From contig VAXF01000096.1 in the NCBI GenBank assembly GCA_005888395.1, positions 1 through 22,569 on the forward strand: a stretch of DNA of 22,569 nt. The letters run 5' to 3'. The notes under the pieces were generated by a model. It saw nothing but the letters and a program-made list of their open reading frames with translations. It had not been told where the DNA came from and made no database searches. This DNA is from Actinomycetota bacterium (GTDB lineage: Bacteria; Actinomycetota; Acidimicrobiia; Acidimicrobiales; AC-25). Below, piece after piece: positions 20,506 to 22,569 of this stretch. The first letter of the stretch is position 1; every line of letters begins with the position of its first letter. The position numbers were made by a program, and so were the translations under genes.

Positions 20506-21702
20506 ATGACGACGGCGGTGATGGATCAGCTGGGGGAGCACCCCCTTCCCGGCGCGACGGCCAGGCGGCCCGCGTCCTGGGCCGAGATCGTCGGCGGCGT
20601 GATCGTCGTGCTCGGCGCGCTCGTCCTGCTCGCCCTGGCCGCCTACGACCACGCCACCGCCGACCGCCTGCTGCCCGGAACGCGCGTCGGCGGTGTCGCC
20701 GTCGGCGGACTGAGCGCGCCGGCCGCCGTGGCCAAGGTCGAGCGGCGAATGCCCGCGGTATCGAGCACCCGCTTCTATGTCGCGGCCGGCCCGGTGACCC
20801 GACGTCTCGCGCTCGGCGATCTCGGCGTCCACTCCGACGCCGTAGCCGCCGTCGAACGTGCCCGGCAGAGTGAGCGGGGCATGGGACGTCTCGCGCGGGC
20901 GTGGCACCGCCTGTTCGACTCCCCGGTGCGCTCCTCGTACGCCGTGCGCTTCTCGGTGCAGCGGGCCCGGGCGGCGCGTCTCACGGCCGCGCTGGCGCGC
21001 GAGATAAACCGCTCTCCGAAGGACGCGCACATCGACACGTCGTCGGGATTCGTGAAGATCGTGCCGAGCGTGGCGGGCCGCCGGCTCGACGTGAGCGCGG
21101 CCACCGCGCAGCTGACCGACTATGGCTCGCGGCTCGCGAACGGAAACACGAGCAGCGGCGACGTGTCCCTGCCTGTCGTCGCGACCAAACCGACCGTGTC
21201 GGCCTTCCCGCACGTGCTACTCGTGAGACTCGGCGAGAATCGCCTCTACCACTACGTCAACGGCGACCTCGTCCACACCTACGTGGTCGCGACGGGCCAG
21301 GCCAAGTACCCGACGCCGCAGGGCCGGTACCGGATCGTGGTCAAGGAGAAGAACCCGATCTGGATCAACCCCGAGCCCAAGACGTGGGGCAAGGACATGC
21401 CCGCCCGCATCGGCCCCGGCCCCGACAACCCGCTCGGCACCCGTCGCATGGGCATCAACTCTTCCGGCATCAACATCCACGGCACGAGCAACCTGGCGTC
21501 GCTCGGCACCTCGGCTTCGCACGGCTGCATCCGCATGGCCATGCACGACGTGGAATCGCTCTACGACCAGATCCCGGTCGGCACCCAGGTGATCATCATC
21601 CAGGTCGCCCCGCCGAAGCCCCCGCCCGCCGCCGCCCTCAACAACCCCCTCGACAACCCCAACAACCCCATCAACCTCGAGGGCGCGGGCACGAGCCAGT
21701 AA
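20506..21702 (+). CDS. L,D-transpeptidase (YkuD domain), membrane-anchored
   Basis: This 398-aa cell-wall enzyme forms 3-3 cross-links in peptidoglycan. A short cytoplasmic tail is followed by one membrane helix (about 27-47, VGGVIVVLGALVLLALAA region). The middle region (about 55-225), starting LLPGTRVGGVAVGGLS, resembles the putative peptidoglycan-binding domain PF12229. The YkuD domain (about 235-366) has H325 in NIHGTSN and the catalytic block SHGCIRM with H339, C341 and R343. The tail (367-398) is Pro-rich, then Asn-Pro rich (NNPLDNPNNPIN). Outside location is inferred from the N-terminal anchor. No Shine-Dalgarno sequence is seen; TAACCT lies 12 nt upstream. It is convergent with thiC, 5 bp between stops. 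Confidence 0.94.
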   Translation: MTTAVMDQLGEHPLPGATARRPASWAEIVGGVIVVLGALVLLALAAYDHATADRLLPGTRVGGVAVGGLSAPAAVAKVERRMPAVSSTRFYVAAGPVTRRLALGDLGVHSDAVAAVERARQSERGMGRLARAWHRLFDSPVRSSYAVRFSVQRARAARLTAALAREINRSPKDAHIDTSSGFVKIVPSVAGRRLDVSAATAQLTDYGSRLANGNTSSGDVSLPVVATKPTVSAFPHVLLVRLGENRLYHYVNGDLVHTYVVATGQAKYPTPQGRYRIVVKEKNPIWINPEPKTWGKDMPARIGPGPDNPLGTRRMGINSSGINIHGTSNLASLGTSASHGCIRMAMHDVESLYDQIPVGTQVIIIQVAPPKPPPAAALNNPLDNPNNPINLEGAGTSQ

Positions 21703-21707
21703 GAGGG

Positions 21708-22229
<522 letters not shown>

Positions 22230-22569
22230 TGGAGGTCGACGTTCTCATTGATCTTGTGCATCGGCACGTGCCCGGGCCCCTCGATCATCACCTGCACGTC
22301 GTGGCGCCACGCGACCTCGGTGAGCTCGCCCAGCGTCCGCAGCTCGGCGAGCTGGGCGGTGTCGTTGGCGTCGGCGATCGAACCCGGCCGCAGGCCGTCG
22401 CCGAGCGAGAAGGCCACGTCGTAGGCGGCCATGATCTCGCACAGCTCCTCGAAGTGCGTGTAGAGGAAGCTCTCCTCGTGGTGGGCGAGGCACCACGCCG
22501 CCATGATCGAGCCGCCCCTGCTGACGATGCCGGTGACGCGCGCGGCGGTGAGCGGGACGAAGCGCAGGC
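22230..22569 (-). pseudogene. thiC: phosphomethylpyrimidine synthase ThiC, middle part (partial at window edge)
   Basis: The gene enters from the right edge in frame, reading RFVPLTAARVTGIVSRGGSI then MAAWCLAHHEESFLYTHFEEL. It continues with the strongly conserved ThiC blocks VAFSLGDGLRPGSIADANDTAQ and VMIEGPGHVPMHKINENVDL. The 5' third of the gene and any TPP riboswitch lie outside the window. After ENVDL the frame runs into unrelated residues and stops at 22160. The ThiC-type substrate and metal residues in this part are intact, so the gene was functional until the missing block, if that deletion is real. Confidence 0.85.

Overview
The window is a GC-rich (about 70 %) chromosomal segment from an actinobacterium. 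An Acidimicrobiia-like lineage is my best guess, because PAC2, an actinobacterial Lhr helicase, an SCO6745-family protein, a CBS-citrate synthase fusion and many apparently leaderless genes (A at position 2 and T at position 6 of a -10 hexamer, 5-7 nt before the start codon) occur together. The taxonomy is inference. It looks like ordinary housekeeping and metabolic chromosome. I see no integrase, transposase, phage gene, CRISPR array, tRNA, rRNA or defence island.

Left part (1-8536): a possible 3' end of a + strand gene, then a PAC2 gene (-) and a large lhr-type helicase gene (+) that diverge from a 17-bp gap. The helicase reading frame breaks just after motif VI. An SCO6745-like gene (-) converges on lhr and diverges from a cytochrome P450 gene (+). 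A receiver-first hybrid histidine kinase gene (-) follows.

Middle part (8581-15996): an MFS exporter, a citrate synthase with an N-terminal pair of CBS domains, and a GNAT acetyltransferase lie in a row on +. A small LapA-domain membrane protein is on -. A zinc-ribbon/metallopeptidase-like gene (+) is broken exactly at its HExxH motif. A large formylglycine-type sulfatase (+) follows.

Right part (16024-22569): a minus-strand operon runs TesB thioesterase, lytic transglycosylase lipoprotein, SDR oxidoreductase. On + are a 36-aa ORF with a GH1 glycosidase, a GtrA-like membrane protein, and an L,D-transpeptidase. The window ends inside thiC (-), which also has a frame-breaking deletion in a conserved block.

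The observations most worth following are: (i) the CBS-citrate synthase fusion, which implies nucleotide control of entry to the TCA or methylcitrate cycle; (ii) the repeated leaderless promoter architecture, including a PAC2/lhr pair whose -10 elements overlap on opposite strands; (iii) three short frame-breaking deletions (about 22, 8 and 34 nt, judged from family consensus), each inside a very conserved motif, which may be assembly artefacts or real gene decay; (iv) a probable ACG start codon for the lytic transglycosylase. No obviously new multi-gene system is visible.
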